Shown here piece after piece: positions 8,775 through 17,676 of a stretch of 64,000 bases of DNA; positions within the stretch are counted from its first letter, which is position 1, and every line of letters starts with the position of its first letter. The notes under the pieces are model-generated. The model made no database searches. It saw nothing but the letters and a program-made list of their open reading frames with translations, and was not told the DNA's origin. Both the position numbers and the translations under genes were made by a program. The DNA is from Bacteroides sp. CAG:1060_57_27 (GTDB taxonomy: Bacteria > Bacteroidota > Bacteroidia > Bacteroidales > UBA932). The stretch is from contig MNQT01000022.1 in assembly GCA_001915575.1 (NCBI GenBank), positions 62,001 to 126,000 on the forward strand. Reading direction: 5' to 3'.

Positions 8775-9350
8775 TTATTCTCCGAGGAAGCCGTTTACGG
8801 CCGCTTCGGCCTCGCGGAACGTGTCCTCGAGCCTGTCGTTGACTATCTCGCGGTCGAACCTGCCCCTTGCGAACTCTATTTCAGACTGCGCCTTGCCGAG
8901 CCTCTCGCGTATCGCCTCCTCGCTGTCGGTGCCGCGTCCGCGCAGGCGCCGTTCGAGCACTTCCATGCTCGGGGGGAGTATAAGTACCGACATTGCTTTG
9001 TCTCCGAAATATTTCTTGAGGTTTACCCCGCCTTTGACATCGACATCGAATATGATGACATTGCCCTTGGCCCAGATGCGCTCCACCTCGCTCTTGAGGG
9101 TGCCGTAGAAACGGTCTCGGTAGACCTCCTCGTATTCGACGAAGGCGTCCTGCGCTATGAGCTCCCGGAAACGTGAGGCGGAGATGAAGTGGTATTCCAC
9201 CCCGTCGCGTTCGGTTCCGCGCGGCTCCCGCGAGGTCGCGGAAACCGAGAATTCGAACTCCGGGTGGAGCTTCAGGAGGTGCCCGACGACGGTACTCTTG
9301 CCGGCGCCGGAAGGTGCGGAAAATATGATGACTTTGCCTGTCATTTGCAT
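8775..9350 (-). CDS. gmk: Guanylate kinase
   Basis: 191 residues; phosphorylates GMP to GDP. The P-loop FSAPSGAGKSTVV is at residue 9, followed by SATSREPRGTERDGVEYHF (GMP-binding region) and EYEEVYRDRFYGT. First gene of a gmk-nadD pair; a TATTTTTG box lies 12 bases before the start codon on the minus strand. Confidence 0.95.
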   Translation of the reverse strand: MQMTGKVIIFSAPSGAGKSTVVGHLLKLHPEFEFSVSATSREPRGTERDGVEYHFISASRFRELIAQDAFVEYEEVYRDRFYGTLKSEVERIWAKGNVIIFDVDVKGGVNLKKYFGDKAMSVLILPPSMEVLERRLRGRGTDSEEAIRERLGKAQSEIEFARGRFDREIVNDRLEDTFREAEAAVNGFLGE

Positions 9351-9361
9351 ACGTATTTATA

Positions 9362-9379
9362 CAAAAATAGTTAAATTTG
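9362..9379. promoter_or_regulatory. Divergent gmk / fbaA -7 boxes
   Basis: TATTTTTG on the minus strand (9362-9369) points to gmk and TAAATTTG on the plus strand (9372-9379) points to fbaA. The plus-strand box overlaps the region before ATG 9387, which argues for ATG 9429 as the fbaA start. Confidence 0.55.
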
Positions 9380-9428
9380 TGCGGTTTTGCCGAAAACAGA
9401 TTATTTTAATCATAATTTTCTCAGATTT

Positions 9429-10433
9429 ATGAAGGTTTCTTACAAAGATCTTGGACTTGTGAACACCCGCGAGATGTTCGCCAAGGCCGTAAAGGGCGGC
9501 TATGCCGTTCCTGCGTTCAACTTCAACAATATGGAGCAGCTCCAGGCTATCATAATGGCGGCCGTGGAGACGAGGTCTCCGGTCATCCTCCAGGTGTCCA
9601 AGGGAGCCCGCAACTATGCCAACCAGACCCTTCTCCGCTATATGGCGCAGGGAGCGGTGGAGTATGCCAAGGAGCTCGGCTGGAAGAAGCCCCAGATCGT
9701 GCTTCACCTCGACCACGGCGACAGCTACGAGCTCTGCAAGAGCTGCGTGGACTTCGGCTTCTCGTCTGTGATGATCGACGGCTCTTCACTCCCTTACGAA
9801 GAGAATGTGGCCCTCACCAAGAAGGTCGTGAAGTATGCGCACAAGTATGACGTGACCGTAGAGGCCGAGCTCGGCGTGCTCGCAGGCGTCGAGGACGAGG
9901 TGGCTTCGGAGGTATCCCACTACACCAAGCCCGAGGAGGTCGAGGACTTCGTGAAGAAGACCGGCTGCGACTCTCTCGCAATCTCTATCGGAACCTCTCA
10001 CGGCGCATACAAGTTCAAGCCCGAGCAGTGCACCCGCGACCCTCAGACCGGACGTCTCGTCCCTCCTCCGCTCGCGTTCGACGTGCTCAAGGCTATCGAG
10101 AAGAAGCTCCCCGGCTTCCCTATCGTACTCCACGGTTCGTCATCTGTTCCCCAGAAGTATGTGGACATGATCAACCAGTACGGCGGCAAGCTGCCTGACG
10201 CTGTCGGCATCCCCGAGGAGCAGCTCCGCAAGGCAGCCAAGAGCGCAGTGTGCAAGATCAACATCGACTCCGACTCCCGTCTGGCGATGACCGCCGCAGT
10301 GCGCAAGCATCTTGCCGAGAACCCCGGCCACTTCGATCCCCGTCAGTACCTCAAGCCCGCGCGTGAGGAGATGAAGGAGATGTACATCGAGAAGATCAAG
10401 AACGTTCTCGGTTCAAACGGAAAAGCAAGGTAG
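9429..10433 (+). CDS. fbaA: Class II fructose-1,6-bisphosphate aldolase
   Basis: 334 residues. Cleaves fructose-1,6-bisphosphate in glycolysis using zinc. Seen: VPAFNFNNMEQ at the N-terminus, catalytic and zinc region LHLDHGDSYE, EAELGVLAGVEDEV, SIGTSHGAYKF, and LHGSSSVPQ. The start MKVSYKDLGLVN is preferred to an upstream ATG at 9387 because the promoter box lies close before the latter. recR follows after 4 bases, so the two are co-transcribed. Confidence 0.95.
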   Translation: MKVSYKDLGLVNTREMFAKAVKGGYAVPAFNFNNMEQLQAIIMAAVETRSPVILQVSKGARNYANQTLLRYMAQGAVEYAKELGWKKPQIVLHLDHGDSYELCKSCVDFGFSSVMIDGSSLPYEENVALTKKVVKYAHKYDVTVEAELGVLAGVEDEVASEVSHYTKPEEVEDFVKKTGCDSLAISIGTSHGAYKFKPEQCTRDPQTGRLVPPPLAFDVLKAIEKKLPGFPIVLHGSSSVPQKYVDMINQYGGKLPDAVGIPEEQLRKAAKSAVCKINIDSDSRLAMTAAVRKHLAENPGHFDPRQYLKPAREEMKEMYIEKIKNVLGSNGKAR

Positions 10434-10437
10434 TTCC

Positions 10438-11064
10438 TTGACCGGAAACAAATATCCGTCCAAGCTGTTGAAAGACGCTGTGGAAGCCATAGGCTCCCTT
10501 CCGGGGGTGGGCTCCCGCAGCGCCTTGCGCTTGGCGTTGCACCTGCTCGGACAGCCTTCCGGGAATGTCCACCATTTCACCTCGGCCATAGACCGCCTTG
10601 CCGACGAGGTGAAGTACTGCAGGGTATGCAATATGATTTCAGATGACGAGACATGCCCGATATGTTCCGACGCGCGGCGCGACCATACTCAGATCTGTGT
10701 GGTGGAGAGCGTCAGGGACGTGATGAGTATCGAAGATACCGGACAGTATCACGGCGTGTACCATGTGCTCGGCGGCATCATCTCTCCCATAAACGGCATC
10801 GCTCCCTCCGACCTTGCCATTCCGGCTCTGCTGGAGCGACTCCGCGGCGCGGAAACCCCCATGGAGGTGATACTCGCGCTCAGCGGCGACGTGGAAGGGG
10901 AGACCACTTCTTTCTATATCTACAGGCAGATCGCCTCTCTCGGCAGGAATGACCTGAAAGTCACCACGCTCGCGCGCGGACTCGGCTTCGGCGACGACCT
11001 CGAATACGCCGACAGCCTCACCCTCGGCCGTTCCATTCTGGCCCGGCACGAGTTCAGACCGTAA
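10438..11064 (+). CDS. recR: Recombination protein RecR, TTG start
   Basis: 208 residues. RecR works with RecF/RecO in recombinational repair. Seen: helix-hairpin-helix SLPGVGSRSALRLALHLL, four-cysteine zinc finger CRVCNMIS...CPICSDA, and Toprim domain (CVVESVRDVMSIEDTG ... LALSGDVEGE). The start is TTG at 10438; it gives the normal N-terminus (TGNKYPSKLLKDAV) and no ATG is available. Only 4 bases separate it from fbaA. Confidence 0.95.
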   Translation: MTGNKYPSKLLKDAVEAIGSLPGVGSRSALRLALHLLGQPSGNVHHFTSAIDRLADEVKYCRVCNMISDDETCPICSDARRDHTQICVVESVRDVMSIEDTGQYHGVYHVLGGIISPINGIAPSDLAIPALLERLRGAETPMEVILALSGDVEGETTSFYIYRQIASLGRNDLKVTTLARGLGFGDDLEYADSLTLGRSILARHEFRP

Positions 11065-11138
11065 AAATCCAAAGGACGCTTGCCATAATTAATATTTTTA
11101 ATAACTTTATGGCAGTGTTACCTTTAATCAATAATCAC

Positions 11139-12542
11139 ATGAAAAAGTTATCTTATCTTGTGACGGTCATCGCTGCTACTGCAGTGCTTGTGACCGGTTG
11201 TCAGAAGTCGCTTCCTGCGCCGACTGTCAAACTCACCGCTGTCGGGGCCGACTTCACCACGTTTACGTTTACCGCAGAGGCTACGGATGCTGACGAAATC
11301 GCCTACATCTGCCTCGAATCTGACGAGGAGGCTCCGTCCGTTTCTCAGATTCTCGCCGAAGGAAAGACCCTGGATGTTTCTGCCGGTGCCGTTACCGAAG
11401 AGGTCAGCGGCCTCGTATCGGCTACATCCTACAAGATATACGCTGCGGCGTCGAATGCCGATGCCGCTATGGCCGGGCCTGCAGTGCTCGAGTTCACGAC
11501 CGAGTCCGACCTGCTCGGCAATGTCAGCTCTACCGCCACTCTCGCATGGTATTTCGGCTATGACGGGGCTCTCGACTCTGACCTGATAGTCCTGTCGCTC
11601 TGCAACGCCGGCCTCGATGAATATTCCGCCATGCCCTACGGCGAGGGCGAACTGCTCAGGCTCTACCTCTATACCGAGAAGTCCGAGGTCGGCGACGGTC
11701 CGGACATGCAGAACGTCGTGCTGGCTCCCGGAACATATACCCTCAAGGAAGAGGCCGAGGGTGCGTTCGACCTGCTCGGCGGTGATTACGGAAGCATCTG
11801 GGCGATTAGCACCGAAGAGGGCTGGATGAGCATCGGATATGAGTCCGGAACCGTCACCGTCGGCCTCGAGGACGGCGAATACGACATTACGGCCGACCTT
11901 GTGATAGCGGACGGCGAGGGCTCCAAGGTGCGCGGCACTTTCAAGGGGCAGCTTGAGTTCGTCGACCTCACGGACGGCTACATCCATTTCGATTCCGACA
12001 TGAACGAGGTACTGACCGGCCATAGCGGCGGCATCTATCCCGGTGACGGAGTGTACAACGACTACACCATGACTTTCTATAGCGTCCCTCTCGACGAGGA
12101 CGGCTGGATTTTGGGTGCCGGATATATCTTCAACGCGGAACTCTTCTTCGATGTCGCGGGCGGCGATTATTCGGGAACCTATACCCCCAACCCCGACTGG
12201 GAGAACGGATATGCGAACTACACCTATCTTCCCGGTTTCGTTATGGACTACTACGGGATGAAGATGCCTGTCGGAACATATCTGAGCGAATATGACGAGA
12301 GCGGTTCCCTCGTGAGGATAGGAATGGTCGTCGACGGCGACATGTCCGTATCGATCAAGGACGGCGTGCTTAAGATGTCCGGCGTGTTCACGACCGACAA
12401 GGGCCACGAGATCGCCGTCTCTTACGAAGGCCCCGAGAACCTTACGGATATGACCGGAGGCATGTCGACATCGTCCATGACGGTGAAGCCTGCCCCGAAG
12501 CCCGCAGAGAAGGTCGCCACCTCCGGCTGGAGGGCCCTGTAG
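11139..12542 (+). CDS. Lipoprotein with fibronectin-like domain and beta-rich repeats
   Basis: 467 residues from ATG 11139. The signal peptide ends VLVTGC, so a lipoprotein is predicted. Residues about 25-120 look like a fibronectin type III-type fold (LTAVGADFTTFTFTAEATD ... ATSYKIYAAASN). The rest alternates segments of the pattern P-x-GTY, DG-x-Y-x-I and G-x-F-x-G-x-L, the same as in the lipoprotein at 21533, so the two are distant paralogues. The function is unknown; likely at the cell surface. A TAACTTTA box at 11102-11109 may be its promoter and a strong terminator follows at 12565. An in-frame ATG at 11109 is rejected because it overlaps that box. Confidence 0.75.
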   Translation: MKKLSYLVTVIAATAVLVTGCQKSLPAPTVKLTAVGADFTTFTFTAEATDADEIAYICLESDEEAPSVSQILAEGKTLDVSAGAVTEEVSGLVSATSYKIYAAASNADAAMAGPAVLEFTTESDLLGNVSSTATLAWYFGYDGALDSDLIVLSLCNAGLDEYSAMPYGEGELLRLYLYTEKSEVGDGPDMQNVVLAPGTYTLKEEAEGAFDLLGGDYGSIWAISTEEGWMSIGYESGTVTVGLEDGEYDITADLVIADGEGSKVRGTFKGQLEFVDLTDGYIHFDSDMNEVLTGHSGGIYPGDGVYNDYTMTFYSVPLDEDGWILGAGYIFNAELFFDVAGGDYSGTYTPNPDWENGYANYTYLPGFVMDYYGMKMPVGTYLSEYDESGSLVRIGMVVDGDMSVSIKDGVLKMSGVFTTDKGHEIAVSYEGPENLTDMTGGMSTSSMTVKPAPKPAEKVATSGWRAL

Positions 12543-12564
12543 GCTGCGGCTCCGAGCGATTTTG

Positions 12565-12595
12565 AGGGGCGTGCCGGGATTTCCGGCGCGCCCCT
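12565..12595 (+). terminator. Rho-independent terminator
   Basis: A 13-bp GC-rich stem (AGGGGCGTGCCGG / CCGGCGCGCCCCT, one T-G pair) with a 5-base loop, followed by GTCTTTTCC. It ends the lipoprotein transcript. Confidence 0.85.
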
Positions 12596-12650
12596 GTCTT
12601 TTCCGCTGCGCAAGACGGCCGAAAATGTCGCAAGGATGAAAAATATTTTT

Positions 12651-12658
12651 TATCTTTG
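12651..12658 (+). promoter_or_regulatory. -7 promoter box of corA
   Basis: TATCTTTG, 48 bases before the corA start. No TTTG -33 partner is visible. Confidence 0.5.
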
Positions 12659-12706
12659 CCCGCCGGGCGCTCCGTCAATGTTCCGGGACAAGCAAAGGAG
12701 GGCATC

Positions 12707-13660
12707 ATGATAAAGTTTTTCTATAGGCGAGGCTCTGACATCGTATCCAGTCAGTCCGAAACGGAGTTTGCTTCTGTAAGCAGGGAGGATGTCCTGTGGA
12801 TAGACCTGCTGCAGCCTACAGGAGAACAGAAGAGGTCTGTGGAGACCTTCCTCGGGACGGAGATCCAGAGCCGTGACGAGGCCGAGGAGATCGAGAGCTC
12901 GTCACGCTTCTTCGAGGAGGGGGGCGCAATCTTCGCCAACACCAACTTCCTTTCCCCCGCAGACGACGAGATGCTTATGGACCCGGTATCGTTCATACTT
13001 GCCGGCAGGATACTTACGACTATCAGGGAGATGCCGCTGCGTTCCCTGGACATGCTCCAGCTCAAGATACAGGCACTTCCCGACCAGTATCCCGACGGCT
13101 TCACGATCTTCGTGGCCATCATGGACAAGCGCGTCGACCTCGACGCCGACATAGTGGAGCTGATTTCCAAGGACGTTACCCGTTTCAGCAAGCGCATAAA
13201 CCAGAAGGAGGATATCAACGAGGACTTCCTGCTGGACATCAACCAGCTCCAGCAGAATGCGATGAACGTGCGCGAGAACATAGTCGACAAGCAGCGCCTG
13301 GTGTCCAACCTGCTCAAGAGCAAGACCTGTCCCAAGGATCCGGACCTGCGCTCCGACCTCTCGATCATACTCCAGGACATAGCCTCGCTGATAAACCACA
13401 TCAGCTTCACTTTCGAGAGGCTCGAGTACATGCAGGATACCGTGGTCGGTATAATCAACCTCGACCAGAACAGGATAATGAAGCTGTTCACCTTCGTGTC
13501 CCTGCTGCTGATGCCTGCCACGCTGGTCGCCAGCTTCTACGGCATGAACGTGGCCCTTCCCCTGTCGGACAGGTGGTGGGCGTGGATAGGCGTGGTGCTT
13601 CTGATGCTGCTGCTCGTGCTGTCGGTGTGGCTTTTCTTCAAGAAGAAGAGGATGCTCTGA
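12707..13660 (+). CDS. corA: CorA-type divalent cation transporter
   Basis: 317 residues. The large N-terminal cytoplasmic domain is followed by two C-terminal membrane helices (about residues 260-278 and 290-309) with the pore signature YGMN between them, which identifies the CorA family of Mg2+/Co2+ channels. The start ATG 12707 is preceded by AAAGGAGGG, a rare good Shine-Dalgarno match in this window, and so is preferred to the in-frame ATG at 12656. Single gene. Confidence 0.93.
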   Translation: MIKFFYRRGSDIVSSQSETEFASVSREDVLWIDLLQPTGEQKRSVETFLGTEIQSRDEAEEIESSSRFFEEGGAIFANTNFLSPADDEMLMDPVSFILAGRILTTIREMPLRSLDMLQLKIQALPDQYPDGFTIFVAIMDKRVDLDADIVELISKDVTRFSKRINQKEDINEDFLLDINQLQQNAMNVRENIVDKQRLVSNLLKSKTCPKDPDLRSDLSIILQDIASLINHISFTFERLEYMQDTVVGIINLDQNRIMKLFTFVSLLLMPATLVASFYGMNVALPLSDRWWAWIGVVLLMLLLVLSVWLFFKKKRML

Positions 13661-13688
13661 GCCCCGGGCGAGGATTCCGGTAAATTAT

Positions 13689-13719
13689 TTTGTTTGTAAT
13701 CAGTTTTTTACTATATTTG
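13689..13719 (+). promoter_or_regulatory. rpsA promoter
   Basis: TTTG (13689-13692), 19 bases, TATATTTG (13712-13719): a full Bacteroidota -33/-7 pair. The leader of about 70 bases to the ATG at 13794 leaves room for translational control. Confidence 0.75.
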
Positions 13720-13793
13720 CGCGCCCAAAATCCGGTAGTGCGCCGGAGGGCTTGTGACATAATGTTCAACTACTAATTTGGTTCATTTTTCAA

Positions 13794-15917
13794 ATGGGTA
13801 AATTTGTTATCAATCAGGCAAAGGACGGGCAGTTCCATTTCAGCCTCATCGGCGACGAGGGTCAGGTTCTCCTCAACTCCGAGGCCTACACTACTCTCGC
13901 TGCCTGCGAGAGCGGAGTGGAGTCCGTCAAGAAGAACGCTTCCGAAGAGGGTCAGTACGGCCTTTCGGAGTCAAACGGAAAGTATCATTTCGACCTCAAG
14001 GCCGCCAATCACCGTGAAATCGGCGTGAGCGGGGAGTTCGACACCGAGGATGCCGCAAAGGAAGGCATCAAGGCCGTCATGGCTACGGCTCCCGCAGCCG
14101 AGGTCGTTTCAGAGATAGAACGCAGGGTCGAGGAGCCCAAGGCTGACGCCAAGCCTGCCCTCAACGCGTCTGTAAGGCCCGAGGATTTCGACTGGGATGC
14201 CTTCGAGGGTTCCGACGTATACGGAGACGCCGACAAGAAGGCTATCGAGGAGGCTTACGACAAGACCCTTTCCAAGATCGTGGAGAACGAGGTTGTCGAG
14301 GGTGTCGTTACCGCTGTCACCAAGCGCGAGGTTGTTGTCTCTATCGGAGGCAAGAGCGAGGGTGTGATCCCCGTTTCGGAGTTCCGCTACAATTCCGACC
14401 TCAAGGTAGGTGACAAGGTCGAGGTATATGTCGAGTCTGCCGAGGACAAGAAGGGCCAGCTCGTGCTTTCACACCGCAAGGCCCGCACGCTCAAGTCATG
14501 GGACAGGGTCAACGAGGCTTACGAGAACGACGAGGTTGTGAAGGGCTTCGTGAAGACCCGCACGAAGGGCGGTATGATCGTGGACGTGTTCGGAATCGAG
14601 GCGTTCCTCCCCGGATCGCAGATCGACATCAAGCCTATCCGCGACTATGACCAGTTCGTCAACCAGACCATAGACTGCAAGATCGTCAAGATCAACCAGG
14701 AGTTCCGCAACGTAGTTGTTTCCCACAAGGCTCTGCTCGAGGCCGAGCAGGAGCAGAAGAGGGCCGAGCTCATCAGCAAGCTCGAGAAGGGACAGGTACT
14801 CGAGGGTGTGGTCAAGAACATCACCAACTACGGCGTATTCGTGGATCTCGGCGGTGTCGACGGTCTCATCCATATCACCGACCTCTCCTGGAGGAGGATC
14901 AACCACCCCGACGAAGTCGTTTCGCTCGACGAGAAGATAAAGGTCGTAGTTCTCGACTTCAACGAGCAGCAGAAGAGGATCGCCCTCGGTCTGAAGCAGC
15001 TCACTCCCCATCCTTGGGACAACCTCAACCCCGACCTCAAGGTCGGCGACAAGGTCAAGGGCAAGGTCATCCTTATCGCAGACTACGGTGCATTCGTCGA
15101 GATCGAGCCCGGTGTGGAGGGTCTCGTACATGTGTCCGAGATGTCATGGTCTCCCAGGCTCCACTCTGCCCAGGAGTTCCTCAAGGTCGGCGACGAGGTG
15201 GAGGCCCAGGTGCTCTCTATCGACCGCGAGGCTCGCAAGATCTCTCTCGGTCTGAAGCAGCTCACCCCCAACCCCTGGGAGAACATCCGCGAGAAATATC
15301 CTGTCGGAAGCAAGCATTCCGCAGTCGTACGCAATATCACCAACTTCGGCGTATTTGCCGAGCTTGAGGACGGTGTTGAGGGACTCATCCACATCAGCGA
15401 CCTCAGCTGGAACAAGATCAAGCATCCTTCCGAGCTGGTAAGCCCCGGCGACAAGATCGACGTGCAGATCCTCGACTTCGACGAGGCCAACCACAAGCTC
15501 AGCCTCGGCCTGAAGCAGCTCACCCCCAACCCCTGGGATGAGATCGAGGCCAAGTTTCCCGTAGGCTCTACCGTTACAGGAACCATAGCCTCAATGTCCG
15601 ACAAGGGTGCCAACATCACCCTCGAGGGCGGTGCCGAAGGCTTCGCATTCACCCGCGAGCTCGTCAAGGAAGACGGCAAGCCGGCAACGACGGGCGAAAC
15701 CCTTGAGTTCAAGGTTGTCGAGCTCCGCCGTTCTACCCGCCGCATCCTTCTCTCACACCTGCGCACCTATGCCGAGGTAAAGGAAAAGGCCGCAGCTGTA
15801 GAGGCAGAGAACACCAAGAAGGCCGTAAAGAGGGTCAACGCCAACGTGGAGAAGGCGACTCTCGGCGACCTCGATGTCCTCGCGTCTCTGAAGGAGAAGC
15901 TCGAGAAGGGCGAGTAG
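13794..15917 (+). CDS. rpsA: 30S ribosomal protein S1 with N-terminal DUF1508 pair
   Basis: 707 residues. Six S1 RNA-binding domains begin at about residues 162, 250, 333, 420, 506 and 593, several ending in the typical EGLIHISDLSW form, so this is the S1 protein that helps mRNA bind the 30S subunit. About 110 residues longer than common Bacteroides S1. The extra N-terminus holds two DUF1508 (YegP-like) units: DGQFHFSLIGDEGQVLLNSE with AACESGVESVKKN, then NGKYHFDLKAANHREIG with EGIKAVM. A charged linker (about 100-160) joins them to S1. Codons are strongly biased as in highly expressed genes. Own promoter; rnz follows after 6 bases. Confidence 0.93.
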   Translation: MGKFVINQAKDGQFHFSLIGDEGQVLLNSEAYTTLAACESGVESVKKNASEEGQYGLSESNGKYHFDLKAANHREIGVSGEFDTEDAAKEGIKAVMATAPAAEVVSEIERRVEEPKADAKPALNASVRPEDFDWDAFEGSDVYGDADKKAIEEAYDKTLSKIVENEVVEGVVTAVTKREVVVSIGGKSEGVIPVSEFRYNSDLKVGDKVEVYVESAEDKKGQLVLSHRKARTLKSWDRVNEAYENDEVVKGFVKTRTKGGMIVDVFGIEAFLPGSQIDIKPIRDYDQFVNQTIDCKIVKINQEFRNVVVSHKALLEAEQEQKRAELISKLEKGQVLEGVVKNITNYGVFVDLGGVDGLIHITDLSWRRINHPDEVVSLDEKIKVVVLDFNEQQKRIALGLKQLTPHPWDNLNPDLKVGDKVKGKVILIADYGAFVEIEPGVEGLVHVSEMSWSPRLHSAQEFLKVGDEVEAQVLSIDREARKISLGLKQLTPNPWENIREKYPVGSKHSAVVRNITNFGVFAELEDGVEGLIHISDLSWNKIKHPSELVSPGDKIDVQILDFDEANHKLSLGLKQLTPNPWDEIEAKFPVGSTVTGTIASMSDKGANITLEGGAEGFAFTRELVKEDGKPATTGETLEFKVVELRRSTRRILLSHLRTYAEVKEKAAAVEAENTKKAVKRVNANVEKATLGDLDVLASLKEKLEKGE

Positions 15918-15923
15918 TCCGAT

Positions 15924-16709
15924 ATGAAATTCACTCTGAAGATAATGGGCACGGCTTCGGCCATGCCCATTTCTGATAGGAATCCAAGCGCCCAGGTGCT
16001 ATGCGCCGAGGGGCGCTTCTTCCTTATCGACTGCGGCGAGGGTACCCAGCAGCAGTTGCGCAAGGCAGGCGTGTCGTTCCTCAAGATCGAGGCCGTGTTC
16101 ATAACGCACATACACGGCGACCATATGTTCGGCCTGTTCGGCCTGCTCGGTTCCATGGCCCTGTACGGCAGGACCGCCGACCTGTATGTCTACGGTCCCC
16201 AAGCCCTCGGTTCGGTGCTGAAGTTCTACGAATCGTTCTTCGGTGAGGGAATGGGCTATAAGCTCGTGTTCACTGCGGTGAAATGCCGGGAGCCGCAGCC
16301 TGTCCACAGTTCGAAGCACCTGACCGTATCGGCATTCCCGCTGGCCCACAAGATAGAGTGCTACGGCTACCGCTTCGACGGCATAGCGTCCGAGAGGCAT
16401 CCGGTGCCGCCTTCATACGCATACTGTTCGGATACGGAAGCTATGCCCCGGCTTGCAGGGTGGCTCTCGGGTGTAGATACCCTGTACCATGAGGCCACCT
16501 ATCCCGCCGGACTGGCGGACAAGGCCGCATGCCACCATCATTCCACGACACTGGACGCCGCACGGTGCGCGCTCGATGCCGGCGTGCGCAGGCTCTTGAT
16601 AGGGCACTATTCGTCCCGTGTCAAGGATCTGGACGCCTTCGTGCAGGAGTGCAGGCAGATATTCCCGGACACGGTCGCGGCCCGGGACGGGGATGTCTTC
16701 GAAATTTAG
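15924..16709 (+). CDS. rnz: Ribonuclease Z
   Basis: 261 residues, a little short for the family (about 300). Metallo-beta-lactamase fold endonuclease that trims tRNA 3' ends. Seen: GTASAMPISDRNPSAQVL, metal motif ITHIHGDHMFGLFGLLG, LAHKIECYGYRF, and YHEATYP with later HHST and IGHYSSR metal and catalytic sites. Starts 6 bases after rpsA, so likely in its operon, with the glucosaminidase gene next. Confidence 0.92.
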   Translation: MKFTLKIMGTASAMPISDRNPSAQVLCAEGRFFLIDCGEGTQQQLRKAGVSFLKIEAVFITHIHGDHMFGLFGLLGSMALYGRTADLYVYGPQALGSVLKFYESFFGEGMGYKLVFTAVKCREPQPVHSSKHLTVSAFPLAHKIECYGYRFDGIASERHPVPPSYAYCSDTEAMPRLAGWLSGVDTLYHEATYPAGLADKAACHHHSTTLDAARCALDAGVRRLLIGHYSSRVKDLDAFVQECRQIFPDTVAARDGDVFEI

Positions 16710-16722
16710 TATCTTAGCGCCG

Positions 16723-17676
16723 ATGAAAAAGTTGCTCCTGATGATTTTCGCCGTAACGCTGTCTGTTGCAGCGTCGGCCGACACCGATCCCAGGCGGGAA
16801 TATGTAGACAAGTATGCCCAGATTGCCGTCAAGGAGATGAAGCGTACCGGCGTACCGGCCAGCATCACCCTCGCGCAGGGCCTGCTGGAGTCCCGTTACG
16901 GACAGTCGGAGCTTGCGGTCAAGGGCAAGAACCATTTCGGCATAAAGTGCCATAACGACTGGCGCGGCAGGAAGATGTACTTTGACGACGACAGGCGCGG
17001 GGAATGTTTCAGGGTATATTCCAATGTCGAGGCGTCGTTCCGCGATCATTCCGACTTCCTCCGTTCGCGCGACCGCTACAAGAGTCTGTTCGACCTCGAC
17101 AGGCGCGACTATAAGGGTTGGGCGAAAGGCCTGAAGAAGGCCGGCTACGCCACCGACCCTCTCTATGCCGACAAGCTGATAGACCTCATAGAGGATTACG
17201 AGCTCTACCGCTACGACCGCAATGTCAAGGTTCCTGAAAAGACTCCCTCGGAGCTCGAGTCTCCCGTGATTGCCGTGCTCCCGGAGGCGCGTCCCGAGAT
17301 AGACTACAGCGAGACCGTCGAGCTCGCCCCGATCCATACCATATATGAGCAGAACGGGGTTCCGTTCCTTTATGCGGTCGAGGGAGAGACGAGTGATGCT
17401 ATCGCCAGGGCCAATGGCCTGTTTGCGAAGGAACTCCTCCGCTTCAACGACCTTTCCGCGCCGTGTACATTCGAGGGCGGCGAGATCGTATATCTTGCCA
17501 GGAAGAAGACCAAGGGCCCCAAGGGCGTGTCCAAGTATGTAGTGGAGTCTGAGGGCGAGACCCTGTGGAGCATATCCCAGCGTTTCGGCGTCAGGATGAA
17601 GTCGCTCTTGAAGATGAATCCGGCCCTGTCGGGGCTGACCCTTGAAGAGGGCGATACCGTAAATCTCCGGAAGTGA
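16723..17676 (+). CDS. Secreted glucosaminidase (GH73) with two LysM domains
   Basis: 317 residues. Signal peptide (MKKLLLMIFAVTLSVAASA), then a GH73 domain (residues 25-165: ASITLAQGLLESRYGQSELA with the probable catalytic Glu, NHFGIKCHNDW, GYATDPLYADKLI), then two LysM peptidoglycan-binding repeats (about 205-255 and 265-315, the second VESEGETLWSISQRFGVRM). It should cut peptidoglycan in the periplasm for cell-wall turnover. It starts 13 bases after rnz, and its stop codon overlaps the mltG start, so the two wall enzymes are coupled. Confidence 0.9.
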   Translation: MKKLLLMIFAVTLSVAASADTDPRREYVDKYAQIAVKEMKRTGVPASITLAQGLLESRYGQSELAVKGKNHFGIKCHNDWRGRKMYFDDDRRGECFRVYSNVEASFRDHSDFLRSRDRYKSLFDLDRRDYKGWAKGLKKAGYATDPLYADKLIDLIEDYELYRYDRNVKVPEKTPSELESPVIAVLPEARPEIDYSETVELAPIHTIYEQNGVPFLYAVEGETSDAIARANGLFAKELLRFNDLSAPCTFEGGEIVYLARKKTKGPKGVSKYVVESEGETLWSISQRFGVRMKSLLKMNPALSGLTLEEGDTVNLRK

